Positions 46,659-53,948 of a DNA stretch of 64,000 nucleotides are shown here, piece by piece. The stretch covers positions 1,448,261 to 1,512,260 of the forward strand of contig NC_013960.1 of assembly GCF_000024725.1 (NCBI RefSeq), in the 5' to 3' direction. The stretch is from Nitrosococcus halophilus Nc 4 (GTDB lineage: Bacteria > Pseudomonadota > Gammaproteobacteria > Nitrosococcales > Nitrosococcaceae). Positions within the stretch are counted from its first letter, which is position 1, and every line of letters starts with the position of its first letter. The notes beneath the pieces are model-generated. The model had not been told where the DNA came from. It did not search any database and was given only the letters and a program-made list of their open reading frames with translations. Made by a program: the position numbers and the translations under genes.

Positions 46659-46883
46659 GTGACAATAAAGTTCTCACGACATGCAAAAAGAAGAGCGAAG
46701 CTCTACAAGATATCGGAGTCTACTATTAAGCAAATACTAGAAGATTCGGATTTAGTTGATGGCGAGCATGAGATAATCAGAGATATGGTCGGGTTTAGAT
46801 ATCCAATAAAGATTATTGTCTCTGTTGAAAACGATACGACGACTGTAATCACAAATTATCCGCTGAAAAGAGGAAAGAAATAA
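46659..46883 (+). CDS. DUF4258-domain protein (toxin-like)
   Basis: A 74-residue protein, GTG start, with 'FSRHAKRRAKLYKISESTIK' and 'VVITNYPLKRGKK'-like end typical of DUF4258 proteins, which are related to RelE/BrnT-type toxins. The stop and the start of the next gene overlap (TAATG). Paired with the DUF2283 gene, this is the only pair in the island that looks intact. AT-rich, unlike the flanking housekeeping genes. Confidence 0.72.
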   Translation: MTIKFSRHAKRRAKLYKISESTIKQILEDSDLVDGEHEIIRDMVGFRYPIKIIVSVENDTTTVITNYPLKRGKK

Positions 46884-47110
46884 TGAAAGTACATTATGAT
46901 GAAGAAATAGATGCATTGTATTTGAAGCTTGGTGATTTAGAACCAGATGGGGTCATTGAGATCGAGGAAGGCGTCAATATCGATACTACCAATGATGGAA
47001 AACTTACCGGGATAGAAATACTTAATGCCTCAAAAAAGATTGATATTAACACAATTTTGTCTTATACGATTGAGTTAGATCAAGGCATATTGAAGAATAA
47101 AATCGCTTAA
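46883..47110 (+). CDS. DUF2283-domain protein (partner of DUF4258 gene)
   Basis: A 75-residue protein of the DUF2283 family: 'VHYDEEIDALYLKLGD', 'GVIEIEEGVNIDTTNDGKLT', 'GIEILNASKKI'. DUF2283 genes are frequent partners of DUF4258 genes in toxin-antitoxin-like pairs, and probably the antitoxin side. Overlaps the upstream stop by one base, so translation is coupled. Confidence 0.78.
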   Translation: MKVHYDEEIDALYLKLGDLEPDGVIEIEEGVNIDTTNDGKLTGIEILNASKKIDINTILSYTIELDQGILKNKIA

Positions 47111-47140
47111 GGAGAAAAACTCATCTGACTCTCTTCGACA

Positions 47141-47160
47141 TAAGGGGTCAGGTCTTGTTA
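47141..47160. repeat. GGGGTCAGGTCTTG short repeat
   Basis: TAAGGGGTCAGGTCTTGTTA, just downstream of the DUF2283 gene. A near-identical copy is at 48363-48382 (TTAAGGGGTCAGGTCTTGTT). Both are followed by AT-rich sequence without a gene. Confidence 0.6.
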
Positions 47161-47264
47161 AGTGATTATACATAAGAGTTAATATTTTTAATTATCCAAG
47201 CCAATCCATTGAAAAATAGGAGTGTTTAGGTGTCTTGTGGTTTGTTATTTTTGGATCTACGGTA

Positions 47265-47467
47265 AGAAGCTGTTGGAAAACTTTGAGGACAGCGTAGGGT
47301 GTGCAGAGCGCAGCGATGCACACCATGGAAAAGGGGACCCACGAACAGCGGTGATGCACCCCTTCCCTATGGGCATCCTTCGGAGGTCCCCATGTGCTCC
47401 CGGCGAATCGGTGGGTTTCGCTACGCTCAACCCACCCTACCCATAAAGGTATTTTCCAACAGCTTCT
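47265..47467. mobile_element. MITE-like element with 16-bp perfect terminal inverted repeats
   Basis: AGAAGCTGTTGGAAAA (47265-47280) and its exact complement (47452-47467) enclose 171 bp without a credible gene. The interior carries GGGTGTGCAGAGCGCAGCGATG and a GGGCATCCTTCGG...CTCCCGGCGAATCGGT block that recurs inverted at 60479-60520. Solo ends resembling the terminal repeat are at ~10250 and ~48233. Confidence 0.7.
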
Positions 47468-47479
47468 AAGATTTAGTTT

Positions 47480-47784
47480 ATGGTCTATAAAGATTTTAAT
47501 AAAAGAAGCATTCGATTAACTGACGAAAGGCGGCAGCATCTACTCATCCGGAGATGAAAGGGCAGGTTGAACGTATAGGGCAAACGCTAGTTGGTCCCGA
47601 TAAAGTTGTGCGCTCTAGGACAGACCCTTTAGTTGAACTCTTTTATAAATTTTACCAGTCCACACCGGTGACAGAGAAATATCTATATATCGTGGTGAAG
47701 AACTTAGAAAGCGATCATTTCATTATCACAGCTTACTTCACTGACAGTTTAAAACAAGGCGAGGTTCTATGGGAAAGGATGTAA
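47480..47784 (+). pseudogene. PBECR-like nuclease/toxin gene with frameshift
   Basis: ATG 47480 opens 'MVYKDFNKRSIRLTDERRQH' and reaches a stop at about 47557. The second part continues in another frame from 'HPEMKGQVERIGQTLVGPDK' through 'VVRSRTDPLVELFYKFYQST' to 'ITAYFTDSLKQGEVLWERM'. One missing base near 47542-47548 explains the shift. The protein type resembles PBECR-type (phage barnase-EndoU-RelE-like) nucleases usually paired with DUF2283 proteins; the family name is tentative. Confidence 0.6.
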
Positions 47785-47831
47785 CTATTTGGTTTGATGA
47801 AGAGGGAGATTATCTCGAATTCGGTTTATAG
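47769..47831 (+). pseudogene. Truncated DUF2283 partner
   Basis: 'MGKDVTIWFDEEGDYLEFGL' then a stop. The start is the normal DUF2283 start overlapping the nuclease-like gene, but only 20 residues remain before the sequence passes abruptly into an unrelated PIN-domain remnant. Confidence 0.65.
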
Positions 47832-47998
47832 ACGTTCCGTTAGAGCAATCAATAGAATTATCTCATCGTCTAAATATTTATGTGTATGATGCATACCTTA
47901 TTCAGTGTGCGTTACAAACGAATACATCACTTTTAACGCTTGATAATAGTTTGATCTTCTCAGCGAGACAATCGGGTGTGAATTGCTTGGAGGTATAA
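47828..47998 (+). pseudogene. PIN-domain (VapC-like) C-terminal remnant
   Basis: A frame with no start codon reads 'DVPLEQSIELSHRLNIYVYD', 'AYLIQCALQTNTSLLTLDNS', 'ARQSGVNCLEV', the last third of a PIN ribonuclease including the 'YDAY' and 'LLTLDNSL' acidic motifs. It is fused directly to the truncated DUF2283 frame, a recombination scar between two toxin-antitoxin modules. Confidence 0.7.
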
Positions 47999-48000
47999 AA

Positions 48001-48249
48001 ATGAAAGAGTACAGTTTTACAGAAGCGCGGCAACACTTTGCATCTATCCTAGATGAGGCAAAAAAGGAAGGTGTCGTGTGCATAAGAAAGAGAAACGGCG
48101 AATCGTTCTACATTAAACCTGTAATTTCTAAAAAATCGCCCCTGGACATTAAAGGTGTGAATTTGGATATCTCATCGAAAGATATCGTCGATATCATAAG
48201 GTTGGGTCGAGAAGGAAACTACAGTTCAGAATCTGTTGGAAAACCCTGA
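48001..48249 (+). CDS. Phd/YefM-like antitoxin, C terminus probably replaced
   Basis: An 82-residue protein with a Phd-type N terminus 'MKEYSFTEARQHFASILDEA' and 'IRKRNGESFYIKPV', followed by 'SPLDIKGVNLDIS'. GGAGGT lies just upstream. The last codons run into sequence resembling the end of the MITE-like repeat (TCTGTTGGAAAACC), so the native tail may be lost. It follows the PIN remnant, an order opposite to most vapBC pairs. Confidence 0.65.
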   Translation: MKEYSFTEARQHFASILDEAKKEGVVCIRKRNGESFYIKPVISKKSPLDIKGVNLDISSKDIVDIIRLGREGNYSSESVGKP

Positions 48250-48362
48250 TTAGGAATGAGAAGGTGGGTGTGCTCATGGTTCTAATTCACCTTGAGAGTA
48301 AAACAGGAAAGGGGAAGAAATCGATGAGCACACTTCGAGGTTATCCAACCGACTTAACCGAG

Positions 48363-48382
48363 TTAAGGGGTCAGGTCTTGTT
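48363..48382. repeat. GGGGTCAGGTCTTG short repeat, second copy
   Basis: TTAAGGGGTCAGGTCTTGTT. Upstream, GTGTGCTCAT (48267-48276) and ATGAGCACAC (48323-48332) are a perfect 10-bp inverted repeat. No gene is evident in 48250-48518. Confidence 0.55.
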
Positions 48383-48518
48383 CATTGCTTATTATAAATT
48401 TGTGGTAATATTCAGTTCATGGTCTACGCTTTACGAAATAAAATCACTGCATACTTTGTCATCAAGTTGGGCTAGTCCATTCTATGCCTGTAAAATATAA
48501 GATCACGGGAGGGGAGTA

Positions 48519-48700
48519 ATGCTCAGCATAAAACCCTCATAGGTTGGAGCGAGGAAAATCAGGCATGTTTGGCTGAAATTCCAGAGCTTCTAGAATGTAT
48601 GTTCATGGAGGCAGCTACGAATCTGCGCGAATTAACGCCAAGGAGCCTGTTCGGCTCTGAATAGAATCGCCCAAGGGGCCTTGCCTAATATCCGCGGAGC
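48519..48700 (+). pseudogene. HicB-type antitoxin remnant
   Basis: GGAGGGGAGTAATG gives a good start, but after three codons the frame is lost. 'TLIGWSEENQACLAEIPELL' is in a second frame, and after one missing base near 48602 'VHGGSYESARINAKEPVRL' is in a third. A TGA then stands where HicB proteins usually have Trp ('L-W-IE'). At least two frameshifts and a stop. Confidence 0.7.
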
Positions 48701-48720
48701 GGCACAATAATAGTTTTTCG

Positions 48721-49149
48721 ATGATGATTAACGTCACCCCTCAAATTCAGCTTAAGGAGGATGAACTGCATTTCCAATTCATCCTTGCTTCCGGTCCTGG
48801 TGGCCAGAATGTAAACAAGGTGGCGACCGCAGTCCAGTTGCGCTTTGACGCGGTCCATTCCCGTTCTTTGCCAGAGGATGTCCGGAGTCGACTGCTGAAG
48901 TTAGCCGGAAATCGGCTGACTAAGGAAGGCGAATTGCTGATTACCGCCAAGCGCTTCCGCACTCAGGAGCGTAATCGTCAGGATGCCATTGAGCGCTTAG
49001 TTGCACTCCTGCAAAAGGCGGCGGAAAAGCCTAAACCCCGGCGGATAACAAAACCTTCGCGGGCGGCTAAACAACGGCGCCTGGATGAGAAACGACGTCG
49101 CGGGGAGCAGAAGCGGGCACGGCGCCCGGTGACCCCCTTGTCAGACTGA
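48721..49149 (+). CDS. arfB: Alternative ribosome-rescue factor ArfB (YaeJ)
   Basis: A 142-residue peptidyl-tRNA hydrolase of the ArfB type. The catalytic GGQ lies in 'ASGPGGQNVNKVATAVQLRF', and the C-terminal tail is strongly basic ('RAAKQRRLDEKRRRGEQKRA'), as needed to enter the empty mRNA channel of stalled ribosomes. Its stop overlaps the next start (TGATG). It marks the return to typical chromosomal sequence. Confidence 0.93.
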   Translation: MMINVTPQIQLKEDELHFQFILASGPGGQNVNKVATAVQLRFDAVHSRSLPEDVRSRLLKLAGNRLTKEGELLITAKRFRTQERNRQDAIERLVALLQKAAEKPKPRRITKPSRAAKQRRLDEKRRRGEQKRARRPVTPLSD

Positions 49150-49907
49150 TGTGTACGCTGGTTATCCTCCGACGGCCGAATCATGAATGGCCTTTGCTGG
49201 TGGCAGGTAACCGGGATGAGATGCGGGATCGGCCTTGGGCGCCCCCAGGCCGGCACTGGGAAGATCGGTCTGAAGTGGTGGCGGGTCTGGACTGGCAGGC
49301 CGGCGGCAGTTGGCTGGGGATCAACGACCATGGAGTGGTGGCGGCGGTCATGAACCGGGAGGGGACCTTGGGTCCAGCGACGGACAAGCGCAGCCGCGGC
49401 GAGTTGGTGTTGGAAGCTTTAGATCATGCCGAAGCCGGGGAAGCGGCAAAGGCGCTTGCCGATCTGGCACCAGGGGCCTATCGGGGTTTCAATCTATTTA
49501 TTGGGGATCCGATCTCTGGTTTCTGGCTTCGCAACCTGGGCGGCGAGCGGCAGGAACAGGTAGAAGTCTTTGAGATTCCACCAGGGCTGCATATGCTGAC
49601 TGCCCGTGAGCTGGATGATACCTCGGTCCCCCGTATCCGGATTTATCTGCCCCGTTTCCGCAGCGTTCAGGTGCCGGACCCTATAAAGGGGACCTGGAGT
49701 GCTTGGCAATCCTTGCTGGCGAGCCGCTTGCACCCAGAGGAGGATGGACCCTATGCCGCCATGAATCTAGATTTCCCCCATGGTTTTGGTACCGTTTGCA
49801 GCCATCTCCTGGCTATGCCCCGTTACCCAGGTTTTGGATATAAGCCTGTGTTTTTATTTACGGAAGGGCCACCGGACCGGGCTGGTTTCATGCCGGTAGC
49901 CGTTTGA
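49149..49907 (+). CDS. NRDE-family (TANGO2-like) protein
   Basis: A 252-residue protein beginning 'MCTLVILRRPNHEWPLLVAG' with 'NRDE' at once after it, the signature of the NRDE/TANGO2 family, whose Cys2 is thought to become an N-terminal nucleophile. Also 'DWQAGGSWLGINDHGVVAAV' and 'GTVCSHLLAM'. Human TANGO2 is linked to heme or lipid homeostasis; the bacterial role is not established. Start overlaps the arfB stop. Confidence 0.88.
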   Translation: MCTLVILRRPNHEWPLLVAGNRDEMRDRPWAPPGRHWEDRSEVVAGLDWQAGGSWLGINDHGVVAAVMNREGTLGPATDKRSRGELVLEALDHAEAGEAAKALADLAPGAYRGFNLFIGDPISGFWLRNLGGERQEQVEVFEIPPGLHMLTARELDDTSVPRIRIYLPRFRSVQVPDPIKGTWSAWQSLLASRLHPEEDGPYAAMNLDFPHGFGTVCSHLLAMPRYPGFGYKPVFLFTEGPPDRAGFMPVAV

Positions 49908-49912
49908 TGGGG

Positions 49913-49945
49913 CAAAAAAAAGCCTCGAGAGATGATCTCGAGGCT
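49913..49945 (-). terminator. Intrinsic terminator for minus-strand transcript
   Basis: AGCCTCGAGA-GATGA-TCTCGAGGCT is a perfect 10-bp stem (49921-49945) next to a run of eight A on the plus strand (49914-49920 and neighbour), i.e. a U tract for a minus-strand RNA. It ends the transcript of the small gene at 49983-50324. Confidence 0.8.
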
Positions 49946-49982
49946 AAAGGCCAAAGAAAATACTCTTTGGGCCAGCTTGATG

Positions 49983-50324
49983 CTATCGAAGGGAACCTCT
50001 CGTAAACAACCTCTGAAAAAATCCAGAAGCTTTATGGCCGTGGTGTCCAACACACCACGCCACATCAGCGCCGTTTACGGGACGCCATACCGTGCCAAAA
50101 GGCTCGGTATCCCCCGTGCTTATTTGGCGAGCCCTCAGGGGGTAGCAGGCTCGGAGGGCGATTTCGGCTTGACCGAATACCGGGACCCGAAGGCCGTTGG
50201 ACAGAACACATTTTCCTCTCCAGGTGTTTTGGCAGAGAGCGCTCTTTTCCTTACCCAATTGGAAGGCTTTCACGCCCCTACTCATCGGAGCCTTTAAAGC
50301 TGAATCGGTAACCCGCAATACCAT
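49983..50324 (-). CDS. Small hypothetical protein with own ribosome site and terminator
   Basis: A 113-residue reading frame, not recognised. Its reality is supported by GGAG at ideal distance (8 nt) before ATG, an AT-rich promoter-like region 50345-50410, and an intrinsic terminator 38 nt after the stop. The protein is rich in Arg, Gly, Cys and aromatic residues. An opposite-strand frame of similar length exists (49932-50297) but has no such signals. It could instead be a structured RNA gene; sequence alone does not decide. Confidence 0.5.
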   Translation of the reverse strand: MVLRVTDSALKAPMSRGVKAFQLGKEKSALCQNTWRGKCVLSNGLRVPVFGQAEIALRACYPLRARQISTGDTEPFGTVWRPVNGADVAWCVGHHGHKASGFFQRLFTRGSLR

Positions 50325-50550
50325 GACTCATGCTCCTTTTTCAGGTCTCTGCCCTCAAACCTGTATTCTTAATTCTTATTAAAGAATAAAAGTATCTATT
50401 TTGCAAGTTTTCTCGAAAAAAAAATCAAATTTTTTTCAAAGGGCCTCCAAGGAATGTGAACGGGTTCCCAAAAATACCCGGCCCCAGAGGAATCTCGGGG
50501 CGCGGGTCTTATACCAATCTCAATAAAAAACATTCTTTATTAACTATTAA

Positions 50551-50589
50551 CCCCCCCTCATCCTAACCTTCTCCCGCCAGGGGAGAAGG
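50551..50589. repeat. REP-like CCCTCATCCTAACC...GGGGAGAAGGG repeat
   Basis: CCCTCATCCTAACCTTCTCC then CGCCAGGGGAGAAGGG, a palindromic unit (CTTCTCCC/GGGAGAAG) of the kind also present at 61594-61702 and 63833-63941. It lies between the small minus-strand gene and the end of locus 2. Confidence 0.65.
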
Positions 50590-50620
50590 GATAAAAGAGC
50601 GTTAATTTCTGGGATTAGTA

Positions 50621-53600
50621 TTATTGGTCTTTGACATGGAAACGGGAAGCCGCCGCCCGTTGGAGAACTTCGGATTTCTCTAGGGGATTGGGCGGGTGGT
50701 AGGAGAGGCACCAGGGGACGGCGATTTTTTCTGGTGCCGGCATTCCTTCCGTATGGAAATAAAAATGGCCGGCTTCTAGGGTGGGAATATCGTCACCCTT
50801 TCCGCCGCGCATCTTGAGCTGTTCCTGTACCGCTTCGATGGTGGCCGGTGCGCTGGCCTTTCCAAAAAATTGGGTGAAGCAGTTGGCCATCACCAGGGAG
50901 TCGATATTTTTAGGCGCCTGGGTGGCGAAAATCAATCCAAGGCCGCAGGTGGGGGCATGGTCCGCCAGTCGCAGCAGATTTTCTTTACACGGCGCGGATT
51001 TTTCGGCAGGAATAAACTCTTTGGCCTCGTCCATCACCAAAAATCCCTGCACCGGCATCGAGGGGGGCGCCGGGTGTCGTGTGATCCAGTTCAAGAGGGT
51101 CATGGCCAACTGATTGAGAAACTGCTGCTGGGTTCTAAGGTCAGGCAAGCCGGCCAGGTTGATGACGGAAACCCTCGGTCGTTTCAGGGCAGCGTCCCCG
51201 AAGAGGAGGGCGGGATTGAGGGCAGGGCCTTCCTGCTGGAACAAAGGATTACTCTCTATTTCCGCTTGCAGGCGCTGGGCCATCTCGCTGCCGAAACGAG
51301 AGGCGCTGGAGATCCCCTGACTCACTTCCGCCGGTAGGTTAGAGAGGATAGCGATAAGGTCCGGCAGGGTTTTACCTCCCTGGAGAGCAAAAAACTTCAG
51401 CGCCGAAGTAAGAACCCCCATTTTATAATGGGAACTGGCGGATTCCCCTGGGGCAACGATGTCTTTCAGGGTTGCTTGGGCCATCTCCAGGGCTTGATCC
51501 AACGCTTCTGGGTGCTCTACGAGGGAGGCAAGATCAGGCAGTGGTTCCAGTTTCAGGGGGTTGCCGGCGGCTTGTCCGGGAGTCCAGATGATGACTTCGG
51601 CTTTGGCGTGATAGTGCTCGGCTTTTTCCTTGTCTTCCTGAGTCCAGGAATCAGGGTGTTGTGGCCAGCTATCCCCGAGAGAGGCCAGCCCATTGGTGTG
51701 GTCTAGCACGATGGAGGAGATTCCCAGCAATGCCGCCTCTTCCACCAACCGCTTGAGGAGCACGGTTTTGCCCGCTCCGCTTCCCGCCAAAACCCCGGTA
51801 TATTGGGTGAGCATCGGCAGGGAGATGGCTACCGATTCGGCTGGGTTGGATAAGGTTCGCCCCACCGGGAGGGTGGATGGGTAGAGGGGCGTGGGGGCTT
51901 TGGGACTTTCATGCCGAGAAGGCAGGTATTCCGTCCAGACCTCTGTGCTTGCCCCTGGGTCTAACGGGTTGCCTTCGGGGGCGGGTTTATCAGGGAGATC
52001 CTGGGCTAATTGGGTTTCCTGCACCCACTGGAGTTGGGTGGCCGGGCGGTGTTTGCAAAGCCAAGCTTCAAAGTCAGGCAAATTTTGCTGCTCAAGCTGA
52101 TAGAGTGCCCACATGGCCCGCAGATCCTGTTCATTAGGGGCAACGAATTGACCCTCTGCCTGGAGAAATTGGTCGGTGATTTCTTGGGTGACCTTGCCGG
52201 GGGGCAATGGCGTGGTGCGGAGGATGACCAGTTTTCTGAAAGGCAGCTGGGGATCAATCCCGGAAGCGGTGAGGGCCGCATTGAGACGACTCTGATAGGC
52301 AACGGCATGAGTCTTCTGTAAGGCCCGAAAACAATAGTGGTGTTCCCGATCCTTCTGGCTAGAATCCATGAGCCGAACCCGGGCATGAAGGGAACGGTAG
52401 TTTTTATCTCCCGGGAATTCAGTGTCTACCGCGGCCTCCCTATTATCCGGTAGGGGGTTTTCCCGCAACAGGCAACGGCAGACCGCCTGTAGCAACTGGC
52501 ACAGGGTTTCGTCTTCCGCTTCCTCGGCCAGCAGCTCCTGTAAGGGGGCTTGGCGGCAGAATGCCTCGTAGGACTGATCAAGTTCGGACTCCGTGGGAAT
52601 ATTGCCTGAACTTTCAAAGGAGTTCGGTGGGGTTTCGAAGTCGGTCAGTTCGATGACTTTTCCCTTTTTCAGGCATTGGACTCGGTGTTCCTCGCAGCGC
52701 TTCAGCAATTCCCGGGGCAGGAGCGTGGCGGCGCTGGCAAAGACCTGGGGCTGGAAAGGCCAACTCGCATAGGGGGGTTTAAAACCTTGGGCGCGGTAGG
52801 CCTCAGCCAAGCGGAGGGTGACGATTTCCTCAGCGAGGGTGGCATTATTAATGGGCGCCAGGGTGTGGGGGGAGTCGAACCGATCGGTGGCCGAAGTCAG
52901 GCTCCCTTGCCGCAGTATTTCCCAGCTAGCCTCCAGGCAGGCCAGAACCGTAAGGGTGCGGTAAACTGTATCCCGGATGGCCATAAGGCCGTCCGCAATC
53001 CCTTCAATGATGGCTTGGGAAGCCCCCTGTTCCGCTGTCATCGGTGCTGTGGATTTAGCCCCGGCGGTGAGGTGGTGCTGGGCTACAATGGCGTCGAGTT
53101 GATCAAAGGCGAGCAGGGTGGGCCTATGGAGACTCATGAGCCAAGACAAGGATTTTACGATTTCGGAAGCCTCTCTTTGGGGCCATAAAAAGCCGAAGAG
53201 TTGCCGGTCCGTCTGGTCGATAGGCATTCCCTGAAGCCAGCTATAGCCCACGTTGGACCGCTCCAGATCGTTAGAATTAAGGAGCATCAAGGCGCGAAGG
53301 GCGTCTTGGTGTTCTCTGATCTCCTCCGGGTATTGTTTGCTCAGGCGGTTGAGGGTGTGCCTCATCACCCTGGCCAGGTCTTCATCTCCGTATTCCGCAA
53401 TTTGCCGGGGGGTTGGGGGAGCATCCGCCACTTCTCGATGTTGGGGTTTCCTCCTCAGCAGCAAAGTGATCAGCCGTTGCACAAGGCCGGGGGAAGGTGC
53501 CGGTTGAGATCCGGCTCGATGGAAAGTGCGACGGATGTTTGGAGCCTTGATTTCAGGGCTCAGGAGATTTGCCAGGAGGTCATGGAATTGGGGGCGATTT

Positions 53601-53944
53601 CCTGAAATCGTTTGCTGCAGGGAGCTGGTATATCCCAGCAGCACCGTTTCCCAAAAATCCTTGACATCGGTCATATCCACTAACACGAACCAGGCCGGGA
53701 GGGGGGCCACCTCCTGGCGCAGGGTGCCGAGGAAATGGGTTTTTCCGGCCCCTGCCGGACCGGTAATGACTTGCCCCAGGGGATTCTGACCATTGCTTCC
53801 CGCCCTATTCTGCAAGATTTCAATGAGTTCAGTTCGCAAGTTTTCATGGAGTCCAGGCGTGTGAAACGCCAAGTCATCCCATACACTTTTAAGCTGCATG
53901 GTCCAGTCAAAATTGACCGCCTTCAGTATCTTACATTGGTCCAT
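50621..53944 (-). CDS. Locus 2 gene D: P-loop ATPase fused to a HerA/FtsK-type ATPase
   Basis: A 1107-residue protein. N-terminal module: Walker A 'TGPAGAGKTHFLGTLRQEV' (61-79), Walker B 'LLAFDQLDAIV' (~277-287), 'ATLLPRELLKRCEEHR' (~406-421), and 'KLVILRTTPLPPGKVTQEIT' (~571-590). C-terminal HerA-like motor: Walker A 'GVLAGSGAGKTVLLKRL' (~717-733), 'SSIVLDHTNGLASLG', Walker B 'GFLVMDEAKEFIP' (~967-979) and 'GLGLIFATQAPKNID' (~1001-1015). The N-terminal landmarks match locus 1 gene B in order and spacing. I chose ATG 53944, four nt after the gene E stop; the frame continues upstream but would overlap gene E. A DNA-pumping role is inferred from HerA. Confidence 0.82.
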   Translation of the reverse strand: MDQCKILKAVNFDWTMQLKSVWDDLAFHTPGLHENLRTELIEILQNRAGSNGQNPLGQVITGPAGAGKTHFLGTLRQEVAPLPAWFVLVDMTDVKDFWETVLLGYTSSLQQTISGNRPQFHDLLANLLSPEIKAPNIRRTFHRAGSQPAPSPGLVQRLITLLLRRKPQHREVADAPPTPRQIAEYGDEDLARVMRHTLNRLSKQYPEEIREHQDALRALMLLNSNDLERSNVGYSWLQGMPIDQTDRQLFGFLWPQREASEIVKSLSWLMSLHRPTLLAFDQLDAIVAQHHLTAGAKSTAPMTAEQGASQAIIEGIADGLMAIRDTVYRTLTVLACLEASWEILRQGSLTSATDRFDSPHTLAPINNATLAEEIVTLRLAEAYRAQGFKPPYASWPFQPQVFASAATLLPRELLKRCEEHRVQCLKKGKVIELTDFETPPNSFESSGNIPTESELDQSYEAFCRQAPLQELLAEEAEDETLCQLLQAVCRCLLRENPLPDNREAAVDTEFPGDKNYRSLHARVRLMDSSQKDREHHYCFRALQKTHAVAYQSRLNAALTASGIDPQLPFRKLVILRTTPLPPGKVTQEITDQFLQAEGQFVAPNEQDLRAMWALYQLEQQNLPDFEAWLCKHRPATQLQWVQETQLAQDLPDKPAPEGNPLDPGASTEVWTEYLPSRHESPKAPTPLYPSTLPVGRTLSNPAESVAISLPMLTQYTGVLAGSGAGKTVLLKRLVEEAALLGISSIVLDHTNGLASLGDSWPQHPDSWTQEDKEKAEHYHAKAEVIIWTPGQAAGNPLKLEPLPDLASLVEHPEALDQALEMAQATLKDIVAPGESASSHYKMGVLTSALKFFALQGGKTLPDLIAILSNLPAEVSQGISSASRFGSEMAQRLQAEIESNPLFQQEGPALNPALLFGDAALKRPRVSVINLAGLPDLRTQQQFLNQLAMTLLNWITRHPAPPSMPVQGFLVMDEAKEFIPAEKSAPCKENLLRLADHAPTCGLGLIFATQAPKNIDSLVMANCFTQFFGKASAPATIEAVQEQLKMRGGKGDDIPTLEAGHFYFHTEGMPAPEKIAVPWCLSYHPPNPLEKSEVLQRAAASRFHVKDQ

Positions 53945-53948
53945 TAGT

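Noticed and set aside
48264-48500. 78-codon plus-strand frame
   Set aside because: It runs through an inverted repeat and a GGGGTCAG repeat, with no ribosome site and no family resemblance.
49932-50297. 121-codon plus-strand frame
   Set aside because: It begins inside the terminator stem and has no ribosome site; the minus-strand frame here has RBS, promoter-like sequence and terminator.
49983-50400. 6S RNA, RNase P RNA or tmRNA on the minus strand
   Set aside because: I looked for their conserved cores and did not find them; only the terminator is clear.
52676-53605. Two plus-strand frames of 170 and 134 codons opposite gene D
   Set aside because: The minus-strand protein has full ATPase motifs in this area; the plus-strand frames show Gly/Arg-rich shadow composition and no signals.
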